Origin: Lachnospiraceae bacterium
GTDB lineage: Bacteria; Bacillota; Clostridia; Lachnospirales; Lachnospiraceae
DNA length: 51,225 nucleotides
NCBI GenBank assembly: GCA_017552715.1
Contig: JAFZOW010000050.1
Location: 1-51,225, forward strand
Direction: 5' to 3'
The translations under genes and the position numbers were made by a program. Below, piece by piece: positions 30,826 through 38,607 of the stretch; positions within the stretch are counted from its first letter, which is position 1, and every line of letters starts with the position of its first letter. Under the pieces are notes generated by a model. It was given only the letters and a program-made list of their open reading frames with translations. It was not told where the DNA came from and made no database searches.

Positions 30826-32850
30826 ATGAAGATCACATTAAAAGACGGCAGTATCAAGGAATACGACGGCGCGAAGAGTGTCTATGAGATCGCTCTGGAT
30901 ATCTCTGAGGGTCTGGCCCGTGCGGCCTGCGCGGCGGAGCTTGACGGGCAGGTGGTGGATCTTCGAACTACCGTGGACAAGGATGCCACTCTCAATATAT
31001 TGACCGCGAAGGATAAGGAAGGTCTGGCGGCTTATCGCCATACCACGGCCCATGTACTGGCTGAGGCGGTTAAGCGTCTTTTCCCGGAGGCCAAGCTGAC
31101 CATCGGGCCTTCCATTGATACCGGCTTCTATTATGATTTCGATTTCCGGCCTTTTTCCAGAGAAGATCTGGATGCCCTGGAAGCCGAGATGAAGAAGATC
31201 ATCAAAGCGGACGAGAAGATCGAGCGCTTTACGCTGAACCGTGCCGATGCCATCAAAAAGATGGAGGAGATCGGCGAACCCTATAAGGTTGAGCTGATCG
31301 GTGACCTGCCGGAGGATGCGGAGCTTTCCTTCTACAGCCAGGGGGATTCCTTTGTGGATCTCTGCGCCGGCCCTCATCTGATGAGCACGAAGTATGTGAA
31401 GGCTTTCAAGCTGCTTTCCTCTTCCGGAGCTTACTGGCGGGGGAGTGAAAAGAATGCCATGCTGCAGCGTATCTACGGCACGGCTTTCCCCAGCAAGGAT
31501 GAGCTGCAGGCTTATCTGGATTATCTGGAGGATATCAAGAAGCGGGATCATAACAAGATCGGCCGTGAGATGGAGCTCTTTACCACAGTGGATGTGATCG
31601 GTCAGGGTCTGCCTCTGTTCATGCCCAAGGGTACCCGCATGCTGGAGACCCTGCAGCGCTGGATCGAGGACAAGGAAGACTGGGAGTGGGGCTATGTGCG
31701 CACCAAGACCCCTCTTATGGCCAAGAGCGATCTGTACAAGATCAGCGGTCACTGGGATCATTACAAGGACGGTATGTTCCTTCTGGGCGACCAGGAGAAG
31801 GTGCTGGAGGAAGTAAAGGCAGGAGAGGATGTGGAGATCAAGGAGAGCGATGTATACGCCCTGCGTCCCATGACCTGTCCCTTCCAGTTCTTCATTTACA
31901 AGAATTCACAGAAGAGCTACAGGGATCTGCCCATCCGTATGGCCGAGACCTCCACGCTCTTCCGTAACGAGGATTCCGGCGAGATGCACGGACTGACCCG
32001 TGTACGTCAGTTCACCATCACCGAGGCGCACCTGATCGTGCGGCCGGATCAGGCGGTGGAGGAGTTCAAGGGGGCTTTGTCCCTGATCAAGGACTGCATG
32101 GAAACTCTGGGGCTGCAGGACGATGTGACCTATCGTCTTTCCAAGTGGGATTCGGAGAATAAGGATAAATACATCGGTGATCCCAAGACCTGGGAGGAGA
32201 CGGAGCAGCATCTGAGGGATATCCTGGTAGAGCTGGACGTGCCTTTCTATGAGGCAGTGGGCGAGGCGGCCTTCTACGGTCCCAAGGTGGATATCAACGC
32301 ACGGAATGTATACGGTAAGGAAGATACCATGATGACCGTGCAGTGGGATCCCATGAATGCCGAGCGCTTTGATATGTATTATATCGATCAGAATGGCGAA
32401 AAGCAGCGTCCCCTGATCATTCACCGTACAAGTGCGGGCTGCTATGAGCGTACCATGGCCTGGCTGATCGAAAAATACATGGGCAAGTTCCCGACCTGGC
32501 TCTGCCCGGAACAGGTGCGTGTACTGCCGATCTCGGAAAAGTACGAGGATTACGCTAAGAAAGTGGAGGCGGAACTTAAGAAAGTACGTGTGCTGGCCAG
32601 CAGTGACCTGCGTTCCGAAAAGATCGGCTACAAGATCCGCGAGGCGAGAAAGGCCAGAGTGCCGTACATGCTGATCGTAGGCGAGAAGGAGCAGGAAGAG
32701 GGTACGGTATCCGTGCGCAGCCGCTTCGCAGGTGATGAAGGTGCAAAAAAGCTTTCCGACTTTATCGCAGCGCTTAAGGAAGAGATCGATAACAAGACGA
32801 TCCGTGAGGAACTTCCCGAGAGCGAAGCCGAAGGAAAGCGGATGCGCTGA
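30826..32850 (+). CDS. thrS: Threonyl-tRNA synthetase
   Basis: Charges tRNA-Thr; class II. GAGGAGA (30813-30819) supports ATG 30826; the GTG at 30811 is too early. Order: TGS domain (1-60), editing domain with HTTAHVLA and DLCAGPH, catalytic core (about 240-535), anticodon-binding domain (about 540-640). Zinc ligands are present as Cys in RPMTCPFQF, His in ITEAHLIV and His in IIHRTSAG. The motifs MTCPFQF and TLFRNEDSGEMHG differ from E. coli MNCPGH and CHRNEPSG; I believe this variant occurs in Clostridia. 674 residues. A charged small protein gene follows 11 bases later. Confidence 0.95.
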   Translation: MKITLKDGSIKEYDGAKSVYEIALDISEGLARAACAAELDGQVVDLRTTVDKDATLNILTAKDKEGLAAYRHTTAHVLAEAVKRLFPEAKLTIGPSIDTGFYYDFDFRPFSREDLDALEAEMKKIIKADEKIERFTLNRADAIKKMEEIGEPYKVELIGDLPEDAELSFYSQGDSFVDLCAGPHLMSTKYVKAFKLLSSSGAYWRGSEKNAMLQRIYGTAFPSKDELQAYLDYLEDIKKRDHNKIGREMELFTTVDVIGQGLPLFMPKGTRMLETLQRWIEDKEDWEWGYVRTKTPLMAKSDLYKISGHWDHYKDGMFLLGDQEKVLEEVKAGEDVEIKESDVYALRPMTCPFQFFIYKNSQKSYRDLPIRMAETSTLFRNEDSGEMHGLTRVRQFTITEAHLIVRPDQAVEEFKGALSLIKDCMETLGLQDDVTYRLSKWDSENKDKYIGDPKTWEETEQHLRDILVELDVPFYEAVGEAAFYGPKVDINARNVYGKEDTMMTVQWDPMNAERFDMYYIDQNGEKQRPLIIHRTSAGCYERTMAWLIEKYMGKFPTWLCPEQVRVLPISEKYEDYAKKVEAELKKVRVLASSDLRSEKIGYKIREARKARVPYMLIVGEKEQEEGTVSVRSRFAGDEGAKKLSDFIAALKEEIDNKTIREELPESEAEGKRMR

Positions 32851-32861
32851 GGATAAGGATA

Positions 32862-33197
32862 ATGACGGACGATAGAAAAAAGAACAATATGCCGGAGGAC
32901 GAGGAGAGGCTCCTGCGCCAGCGGGACGAGAATCCTTTAAAACCGGTGCACAGCAATATGGTGGAAAACCTCAAGGAGGAGATCATCAAGGCCTATGAGG
33001 ATGCGCTGGAGGCCAACGACAAGGATGTGGTCAAACGTATGGAATGGGAGTTTTCCACCATCAGCATCCATAAAAAGGAACTGCGGGATTATGTGGCCCG
33101 AAGAAAGGCGGCCCGGGGCGGAAGCCCCGCCGTCGAGGGCCCTGCAGAAGGCCCTGCAGAAGAAGAAAAAACACTTGACGAAAGTGAAGGCGTGTGA
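32862..33197 (+). CDS. Small charged protein, function unknown
   Basis: 111 residues, very hydrophilic, no membrane segment. The central part (about 30-80, HSNMVENLKEEIIKAYEDAL and on) looks helical and possibly coiled-coil; the tail has a GPAEGPAE duplication from a 12-bp DNA repeat, then an acidic end. GGATAAGGATA precedes ATG 32862. It follows thrS by 11 bases. The promoter of infC is embedded in its final codons: the stop TGA ends at 33197, directly before the -10 element at 33198. I do not recognise a family. Confidence 0.6.
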   Translation: MTDDRKKNNMPEDEERLLRQRDENPLKPVHSNMVENLKEEIIKAYEDALEANDKDVVKRMEWEFSTISIHKKELRDYVARRKAARGGSPAVEGPAEGPAEEEKTLDESEGV

Positions 33198-33203
33198 TAT
33201 AGT
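33175..33203 (+). promoter_or_regulatory. Promoter of the infC-rpmI-rplT operon
   Basis: TTGACG (33175-33180), 17-bp spacer, TATAGT (33198-33203). It overlaps the last codons of the preceding gene. Transcription would start near 33210. Confidence 0.8.
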
Positions 33204-33209
33204 TTACAT

Positions 33210-33363
33210 CTGCAAGCAGAGTTGAAAGACTCTCACCCTGCGGCGAAAGAGCTTCAGGCGTTACGATAAGGCTTTGTCGGACTTAAGCCCGTTTGTATAC
33301 GAAGGTGAGATACTGCTTGCGCGGTATCTTTTCTTTTTTGTCACGGTAAGGAGGTATAAAACT
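33210..33363 (+). promoter_or_regulatory. infC leader with attenuator, L20-leader-like
   Basis: About 154 nt of non-coding leader. AGAGT/ACTCT (33218-33233) forms a 5' hairpin. TCTCACC (33231-33237) can pair with GGTGAGA (33304-33310), and GGCTT/AAGCC (33270-33289) forms a central stem. The terminator hairpin at 33308-33329 needs AGA of that same GGTGAGA, so pairing with the 5' part would act as antiterminator. In Bacillus, ribosomal protein L20 controls this operon through such a leader; L20 as ligand here is inference. Confidence 0.7.
33308..33339 (+). terminator. Regulated terminator in the infC leader
   Basis: AGATACTGC (33308-33316), loop TTGC, GCGGTATCT (33321-33329), one T-G pair, followed by TTTCTTTTTT. 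It stands 9 bases before the infC ribosome site, the usual place for an attenuator. Confidence 0.85.
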
Positions 33364-33873
33364 ATTAGCGATTTATTGATCAACGGTCAGATCAGGGAAA
33401 GAGAAGTGCGTGTGATCGGCCCCGACGGGGAACAGCTGGGAGTCAAGTCGATCCAGGATGCACAGCGTATAGCGGATGACGCGGAACTGGACCTGGTGAT
33501 GATCGCGCCTACGGCCAAGCCGCCGGTATGCCGCATCGTGGATTACGGGAAGTTCTGCTACGAGCAGAAGCGCAAGGAAAAGGAAGCCAAGAAAAAGCAG
33601 CATGTGGTGGAGATCAAGGAGATCCGCCTCTCCCCGAACATCGATACGAACGATCTGAATACCAAGATCAATGCAGCCAGGAAGTTTCTGAGCAAGGGAG
33701 ACCGGGTTAAGATGACTCTGCGCTTCCGCGGACGTGAGATGGCCCATATGGCCAATTCCAAGCACATCCTGGACGATATCGCAACAGAGCTTTCAGATAT
33801 TTCAACCGTGGAAAAAGCACCCAAGGTAGAAGGACGTACCATGACCATGTTCCTTGCGGTGAAAAAGCAATAG
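33364..33873 (+). CDS. infC: Translation initiation factor IF-3 (ATT start)
   Basis: Binds the 30S subunit and checks start-codon pairing. I place the start at ATT 33364: AAGGAGGT (33348-33355) lies 8 bases upstream and the protein then begins (M)SDLLINGQIREREVRVIG, the normal IF-3 N-terminus, with 169 residues. A start at 33274 would translate the attenuator. ATT is the conserved start of infC in many bacteria and lets IF-3 repress its own translation. The N-domain (about 1-75), a Lys-rich linker, and the C-domain (KEIRLSPNIDTNDL, RFRGREMAH) are complete. First gene of infC-rpmI-rplT. Confidence 0.95.
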   Translation: MSDLLINGQIREREVRVIGPDGEQLGVKSIQDAQRIADDAELDLVMIAPTAKPPVCRIVDYGKFCYEQKRKEKEAKKKQHVVEIKEIRLSPNIDTNDLNTKINAARKFLSKGDRVKMTLRFRGREMAHMANSKHILDDIATELSDISTVEKAPKVEGRTMTMFLAVKKQ

Positions 33874-33895
33874 TAATTGAAGGAGGAATAAAGAA

Positions 33896-34093
33896 ATGCC
33901 TAAGATGAAGACAAGCAGATCAGCAGCAAAGAGATTCAAAGCGTCCGGAACGGGGAAACTCATCCGTAACAAGGCGTACAAGAGTCACATCCTGACCAAG
34001 AAGTCCACGAAGAGAAAACGTAACCTTCGCCAGGATATCGTAACAGATCCTACGAACGCAAAGAATATGAAGAAGATCCTTCCGTATCTGTAA
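33896..34093 (+). CDS. rpmI: 50S ribosomal protein L35
   Basis: 65 residues, highly basic, starting [20 protein letters not shown], the standard L35 N-terminus. AGGAGG precedes ATG 33896. It lies 22 bases after infC and before rplT in the conserved three-gene operon. Confidence 0.97.
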   Translation: MPKMKTSRSAAKRFKASGTGKLIRNKAYKSHILTKKSTKRKRNLRQDIVTDPTNAKNMKKILPYL

Positions 34094-34134
34094 GCAGGCG
34101 GCAGGATGAGAATAAATGATCGGAGGTAGATAAA

Positions 34135-34491
34135 ATGGCAAGGATCAAAGGTGGCGTTAATGCCAAGAAAAAACATAACAGAGTACTGAAGCTGGCAAAG
34201 GGATACAGAGGCGCACGTTCCAAGCAGTATCGTGTGGCAAAGCAGTCCGTGATGCGGGCACTGGCCAGCTCCTATGCAGGACGTAAAGAGAGAAAGCGTC
34301 AGTTCCGTCAGCTGTGGATCGCTCGTATCAATGCGGCAGCACGTATGAACGGTCTTTCTTACAGCCGCTTTATGTACGGCCTGAAGCTGGCTGAGGTAGA
34401 CATCAACCGCAAGATGCTCTCCGAGATGGCAGTAAATGATGCGGAGGGTTTTGCCAGCCTGGCAGATCTGGCTAAGAGTAAGATCGCTTAA
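34135..34491 (+). CDS. rplT: 50S ribosomal protein L20
   Basis: 118 residues, the usual length; [23 protein letters not shown] is the L20 start (long basic extension) and [21 protein letters not shown] the globular core. It assembles early on 23S rRNA and, in Bacillus, represses this operon through the leader. GATCGGAGG precedes ATG 34135. pepD begins 3 bases after its stop, so read-through into pepD is likely. Confidence 0.97.
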   Translation: MARIKGGVNAKKKHNRVLKLAKGYRGARSKQYRVAKQSVMRALASSYAGRKERKRQFRQLWIARINAAARMNGLSYSRFMYGLKLAEVDINRKMLSEMAVNDAEGFASLADLAKSKIA

Positions 34492-34494
34492 GAG

Positions 34495-35943
34495 ATGGAA
34501 AAACTGAAAGGTTTGTATCCGGAGCCGGTGTTTTCCTGCTTTGAACAGATCTGCGGGATACCCCATGGTTCCTATCATATTGATGAAATAAGTGATTATC
34601 TGAAAAGCTTCGCCGAAAGGCGTGGCTTTTCGTGCGTACAGGATAAAGAAAAAAACATTCTCGTGCGCCTGGCAGCAACCCGGGGTTACGAGGATGAACC
34701 TGTACTGATCCTGCAGGGCCATATGGATATGGTGGCAGTGCATGACGATCCCGCAGTGGATATGACGAAGCATGTACTGGCCCTGGATCATGACGGGGAA
34801 TGGGTCTTTGCGGAGCATTCCAGTCTGGGCGGGGATGATGGTATAGCCGTGGCCATGATGATGGCTCTGATGGAGGATCCTTCGATCCCTCATCCGGCGC
34901 TGGAGTTATTGATAACCGCCAACGAAGAAGTTGGGATGGACGGCGCCGTTGGGCTGGATGCGTCGCTCCTTAAGGGGAAACGCCTCCTGAACCTGGATTC
35001 CGAGGATGAGGGGATCTTTACCGTGGGCTGTGCCGGAGGGACGCGCGTTGTGGCGCATATGCCCCTTACAGTGGCGAAGGCCCCCGTGAACGGTAAGCTG
35101 TTTTCCATAAAGCTTTCCGGCGGTGCCGGAGGGCATTCAGGGCAGATGATCGATCAGGGCAGGGCCAATGCCATTCATCAGCTGGGACGTATACTGTATG
35201 AGCTTCATAAGCTCTGCGGGGCCTGCCTTGTTTCTATGGCAGGCGGAACGGCCTGCAATGCCATTCCCGGCGAGGCGGAGCTCGCGCTCTGTCTGGAAGA
35301 TGGCGAAAAAGCCGTGGCTTATCTGGAAGATTTCCGGAGGGTACTGAAAGAAGAATACCGGGGAAAGGATGAAGAGCTGACGCTGGACTGGAGCGTTTCT
35401 TCTGAGATGCCTGAGCGGCTGTATGATGCAGAGTGCAGCGGACGTCTGGCAGCATTTCTGATCGCTGCTCCCGATGGCGTACAGGCCATGAGCGGTGATG
35501 TAAAGGGGCTGGTGGAGACTTCACTGAACCTGGGGGTTCTGAAGATCGAGAACGACGAGCTGACTGCCTTTTTTGAGCTTCGCAGCATGATAGGCAGTGC
35601 GGCGGCCTACCTGAGGGACCGCGTGGCCGCGCTGATCACTGCTTTCGGAGGCAGGGCTGAGCTTTCGGCTTCCTATCCGGAGTGGTCCTATCGTAAGGAT
35701 TCACCGCTGCGGGATAAGATGCAGAAGGTCTATCGCAGGATGTATGCCGGTGATGCCAAAGTGGAGCTGATCCACGCGGGGCTGGAATGCGGAGTGCTGG
35801 CTAAGAAGATCGAGGACTTTGATGCGGTGTCCATCGGGCCCGAGATGCAGGATATACATAGCACACGGGAGCGGCTGAATATCGCCAGTGTGGGCCGTGT
35901 GTGGGATTACGTGCTGGAAGTGCTGAAGGAAAAAGATGATTGA
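34495..35943 (+). CDS. pepD: Xaa-His dipeptidase (PepD, M20 family)
   Basis: Cytoplasmic metallopeptidase cleaving dipeptides, classically aminoacyl-histidine. Metal-site motifs: LQGHMDMVAVHDD (about 76-88), SSLGGDDGIAVA (about 108-119) and TANEEVGMDGA (about 141-151), with a late His in VELIHAGLECG. 482 residues, normal for PepD. The M20 lid domain lies at about 205-390. It begins 3 bases after rplT without an obvious ribosome site, suggesting coupling. Its 3' end overlaps the next gene by 8 bases. Confidence 0.93.
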   Translation: MEKLKGLYPEPVFSCFEQICGIPHGSYHIDEISDYLKSFAERRGFSCVQDKEKNILVRLAATRGYEDEPVLILQGHMDMVAVHDDPAVDMTKHVLALDHDGEWVFAEHSSLGGDDGIAVAMMMALMEDPSIPHPALELLITANEEVGMDGAVGLDASLLKGKRLLNLDSEDEGIFTVGCAGGTRVVAHMPLTVAKAPVNGKLFSIKLSGGAGGHSGQMIDQGRANAIHQLGRILYELHKLCGACLVSMAGGTACNAIPGEAELALCLEDGEKAVAYLEDFRRVLKEEYRGKDEELTLDWSVSSEMPERLYDAECSGRLAAFLIAAPDGVQAMSGDVKGLVETSLNLGVLKIENDELTAFFELRSMIGSAAAYLRDRVAALITAFGGRAELSASYPEWSYRKDSPLRDKMQKVYRRMYAGDAKVELIHAGLECGVLAKKIEDFDAVSIGPEMQDIHSTRERLNIASVGRVWDYVLEVLKEKDD

Positions 35944-37852
35944 TATGAAAGAATTCTGGGGCATGATGAATGTCCTGGACAATGCGGATGATGTGGCGAT
36001 CTTTGTGGTGAGCGGCAGGGACGGAAATATCCTGTACTGCAACCATCTGGTAACGGTGCTGACAAATGCCCATGCGGGAAGCCATGTTTCCCAGGTGTGG
36101 GATATGGAGGATTACCAGAAGGCGAATACCCGCTGCAATGAGGGCGGGACCTACCGTTATCTCGTGGAGCAGTCCCCCTTCGGCAAACGCCGTAATGTGA
36201 CGGTGAGCAAGGTGGTATGGAGCCGCGGGATCCTGGCCTATTCCTTTGTGATCACTGCCCATGTGGATGATGAGGAGGAAGCGGAGAGAGACCGTATCTT
36301 CTCGATCCTGGGTAAGGATTACCGGCATATCTTCCTGATGGATATGATGAAGGGAGAGGTGACCACACTCCTAAAGCCCGAAGCCGGAGGCGAAGGCCAT
36401 TACCGTGCGGTGTACTATCATCCGGTACGTTTTGATGAATGGAAAAAAGAGCTGATCAACGAGCATGCCCATCCGGATGATTCCGAACAGTTGCTCCATT
36501 TCCTGGAACCCCTGGAGGTGCGGGACCAGCTTTCCAAAGGTGATTATTCTTTCCAGTACCGCAGACGTCAGGGGGATGAGTTCCGCTGGACGGAGCTGCG
36601 TTTCCGACGCCTGAGCGAGCTGAACGGCCGTGTGGTATGCACTGAGCGTGATGTGCAGGGAGAGACCCTGGTGAGCGGCCGCGAGCGGGAGAACGAGATC
36701 ATCTTAAGCTCCCTCAGCAACGTGTACCGTTCCATTTATCTGCTGGATCTGCAGACGAAGCAGTATGTGACAGTAAAAGCGGATACCCTGCTCTTCGGTA
36801 TACCCGGGGAGGGGAGCGTGGACGGTCTTCTGGAGATCGTGTCGGAATTTATCCCCGATGAGGGACAGAGGCGTGACCTTAATTCCGCCTTTTCTGCTGA
36901 AGCTCTTGCGGAGGCATTTTCCGGGGATGCGGAGAATGTGGTGCGGGAGTATCATTCCGCCATCAGCGAAGGGGAGAGCTGGATGAGTGTCAATGCCTTC
37001 CGTCCTCCCTATATGCAGGGGATGGAGGATAAATGCGTCTTAAGCTTCATGGATATCACCGAGCATAAGCGGGTGGAGGAAGAGCGGAACGAGAAGAATA
37101 TCATCATCGATATCCTGTCTTCCCGCTATACCTGCGTGTATTTTGTAAATCTCCTGGACGGGAGCTTTCATTCCATTCAGGTGCCTCAGAAGTACCGCTA
37201 TATCGAGAAGCAGTTTGCCACCGTGGACGAGGCCATGACCCATTATGCCAAGGCTTATGTCCTGGAGCAGTACAGGGATATCTTCCTGAACAATATCTCC
37301 ACCCGGGAGATCCGGGAACAGTCGGATGATGGCGTCTTTCGGGAGTATATCTACCGTACGGTGGAGGATCAGTGGATCCGGCTCCTGATCTATACCTTGA
37401 ACGAGAACGGCCGCCCCGGCGTCATCCTTCTTTTTGAGGATAATACGGACAGGATGGTACAGAGGGAAATGTCCCTCATGTATAACGCCGCACTGCTGGC
37501 GGATTATGATTATATGTTTGAATACGATCCGGATATCGATCAGATCTATACCCTGCTTTTTGACGGGGAACGACTGGTGCGGGAAAACAGCCTGGATTGC
37601 GGCATGCATACCGAGCGCTTCAAGGATCTGGTGCCCATTCATCCCGATGACCTGCTCATGCTGGTGAATGCCTGCAGTCAGGAAAGCCTGGATGAGACCT
37701 TTGCGGCGGGAAAGACCGTGAGCCATATGTTCCTGCGCCGCATGACGCCGGAGGGATACCGCCTGTATATGTACGGGCTCCATTTCTATGAGGATATGGG
37801 ACGCCGGAGGGTGCTGATCATGGCCCGGGACAGTGAGAGAGAGTGGATCTAG
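35936..37852 (+). CDS. Multi-PAS protein without output domain
   Basis: A 638-residue soluble protein built of about five PAS-like units. PAS_3-type HPDD motifs occur near 178-183 (EHAHPDD) and near 575-580 (IHPDD), and PAC-like strands such as FRWTELRFRR follow. No GGDEF, EAL, kinase, methyl-accepting or DNA-binding domain is present; it ends right after the last PAS unit (LIMARDSEREWI). Related Clostridia proteins often end in GGDEF, so loss of that domain is possible, but no remnant is seen downstream. GAAGGAAAAAG precedes ATG 35936, which overlaps the pepD end. Ligand and partner unknown. Confidence 0.65.
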   Translation: MIDMKEFWGMMNVLDNADDVAIFVVSGRDGNILYCNHLVTVLTNAHAGSHVSQVWDMEDYQKANTRCNEGGTYRYLVEQSPFGKRRNVTVSKVVWSRGILAYSFVITAHVDDEEEAERDRIFSILGKDYRHIFLMDMMKGEVTTLLKPEAGGEGHYRAVYYHPVRFDEWKKELINEHAHPDDSEQLLHFLEPLEVRDQLSKGDYSFQYRRRQGDEFRWTELRFRRLSELNGRVVCTERDVQGETLVSGRERENEIILSSLSNVYRSIYLLDLQTKQYVTVKADTLLFGIPGEGSVDGLLEIVSEFIPDEGQRRDLNSAFSAEALAEAFSGDAENVVREYHSAISEGESWMSVNAFRPPYMQGMEDKCVLSFMDITEHKRVEEERNEKNIIIDILSSRYTCVYFVNLLDGSFHSIQVPQKYRYIEKQFATVDEAMTHYAKAYVLEQYRDIFLNNISTREIREQSDDGVFREYIYRTVEDQWIRLLIYTLNENGRPGVILLFEDNTDRMVQREMSLMYNAALLADYDYMFEYDPDIDQIYTLLFDGERLVRENSLDCGMHTERFKDLVPIHPDDLLMLVNACSQESLDETFAAGKTVSHMFLRRMTPEGYRLYMYGLHFYEDMGRRRVLIMARDSEREWI

Positions 37853-37946
37853 TTACGTTGAGGCTTTCGGCCACGTGCTGTCGGGATAAGCAGGCAAGCA
37901 TTTGGTCCGTGTATTTAAGAATCGATACACCAGGGAGGGGAGGATT

Positions 37947-38369
37947 ATGAGAAAGAAAACGCTGAACATCGTACTGGACGGCTTTATCGTGATGCTTGCC
38001 ATCACCGCGGTACTGCTGATCATACTGATCCTGAAACGGGGGGATGTGCCGGTAGCTGCGCAGGATAAAACTCCGGAACCCACCGTGGCGACAACAGCAT
38101 CGAAAGATACGGATAGCGGGAAGGATGAGGAGCCTACCCCCGAGCCTACGGAGGCAGAGCCTACCCCCGAGCCTGCGGATGAGAAGGTCTATGTGACCGC
38201 CAATGATTCCGTAAACATCCGCTCCGGCCCGGGAACGGATAACCCTGTGGTAGGATCGGCTTCACCGGGAGACAAGTTCGAGCTGGTGGAAAAGACGGAT
38301 ACAGGCTGGACGAAGGTGAAATACAACGGCAGCGATGCTTATATCTTCACGGATTTCTTAGATTTCTGA
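37947..38369 (+). CDS. Membrane-anchored SH3-domain protein
   Basis: 140 residues. GGGAGGGGAGG precedes ATG 37947. One N-terminal helix (about 8-30) anchors it, a Pro/Glu/Thr linker with PTPEPTEAEPTPEP repeats follows (about 50-75), then a bacterial SH3b domain (about 76-140: VYVTANDSVNIRSGPGTDNPVVG, GWTKVKYNG, YIFTDFL). SH3b domains bind peptidoglycan or related polymers. Architecture (anchor, PT-rich spacer, outside domain) resembles the barnase-type protein at 249. It is the last plus-strand gene before convergent PBP1A. Confidence 0.85.
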   Translation: MRKKTLNIVLDGFIVMLAITAVLLIILILKRGDVPVAAQDKTPEPTVATTASKDTDSGKDEEPTPEPTEAEPTPEPADEKVYVTANDSVNIRSGPGTDNPVVGSASPGDKFELVEKTDTGWTKVKYNGSDAYIFTDFLDF

Positions 38370-38420
38370 GTTATTTTCTTAAGCCCTGTAAGGCGGTTCT
38401 TTTGTAAGGGGCTATGGAAA

Positions 38421-38588
38421 AAGGACGGGCATATGTATTCAATGCAGCGACCGTATTTTGCCGTCGTCGCTTAGTGAGCAGGCCGGACGCGGTTTTATCC
38501 AGCGTCCGGCCGTTTTGCGAACTTAGCGTCCGTTACTGGCAAAATCCGAGCGGAAGCGTGTCGCAGCATGAATACATATCCCGTCCTT
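38421..38588. repeat. 168-bp imperfect palindrome between convergent genes
   Basis: The ends are inverted repeats: AAGGACGGG-c-ATATGTATTCA from 38421 returns, inverted, ending at 38588. The arms 38421-38451 and 38560-38588 share 28 positions with two one-base insertions and one mismatch. Inside, ATTTTGCC (38455-38462) pairs with GGCAAAAT (38538-38545), and the centre is a perfect 10-bp hairpin GGCCGGACGC/GCGTCCGGCC (38481-38511) followed by GTTTT. No target-site duplication is evident. It could be a MITE-like element or an elaborate shared terminator. Confidence 0.75.
38481..38516 (+). terminator. Central GC-rich hairpin, probable terminator
   Basis: GGCCGGACGC, 11-base loop, GCGTCCGGCC, then GTTTTG. 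The GC-rich stem with short T run fits a terminator for the plus-strand genes. On the minus strand no T run follows. Confidence 0.55.
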
Positions 38589-38607
38589 ATGTAGTTCTGA
38601 CAACAGA

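Noticed and set aside
33274-33363. IF-3 start upstream at 33274
   Set aside because: It would translate the attenuator hairpin; AAGGAGGT and the family N-terminus point to ATT 33364.
38421-38588. Insertion sequence
   Set aside because: Only 168 bp with no transposase frame and no clear target duplication; described as a palindrome instead.
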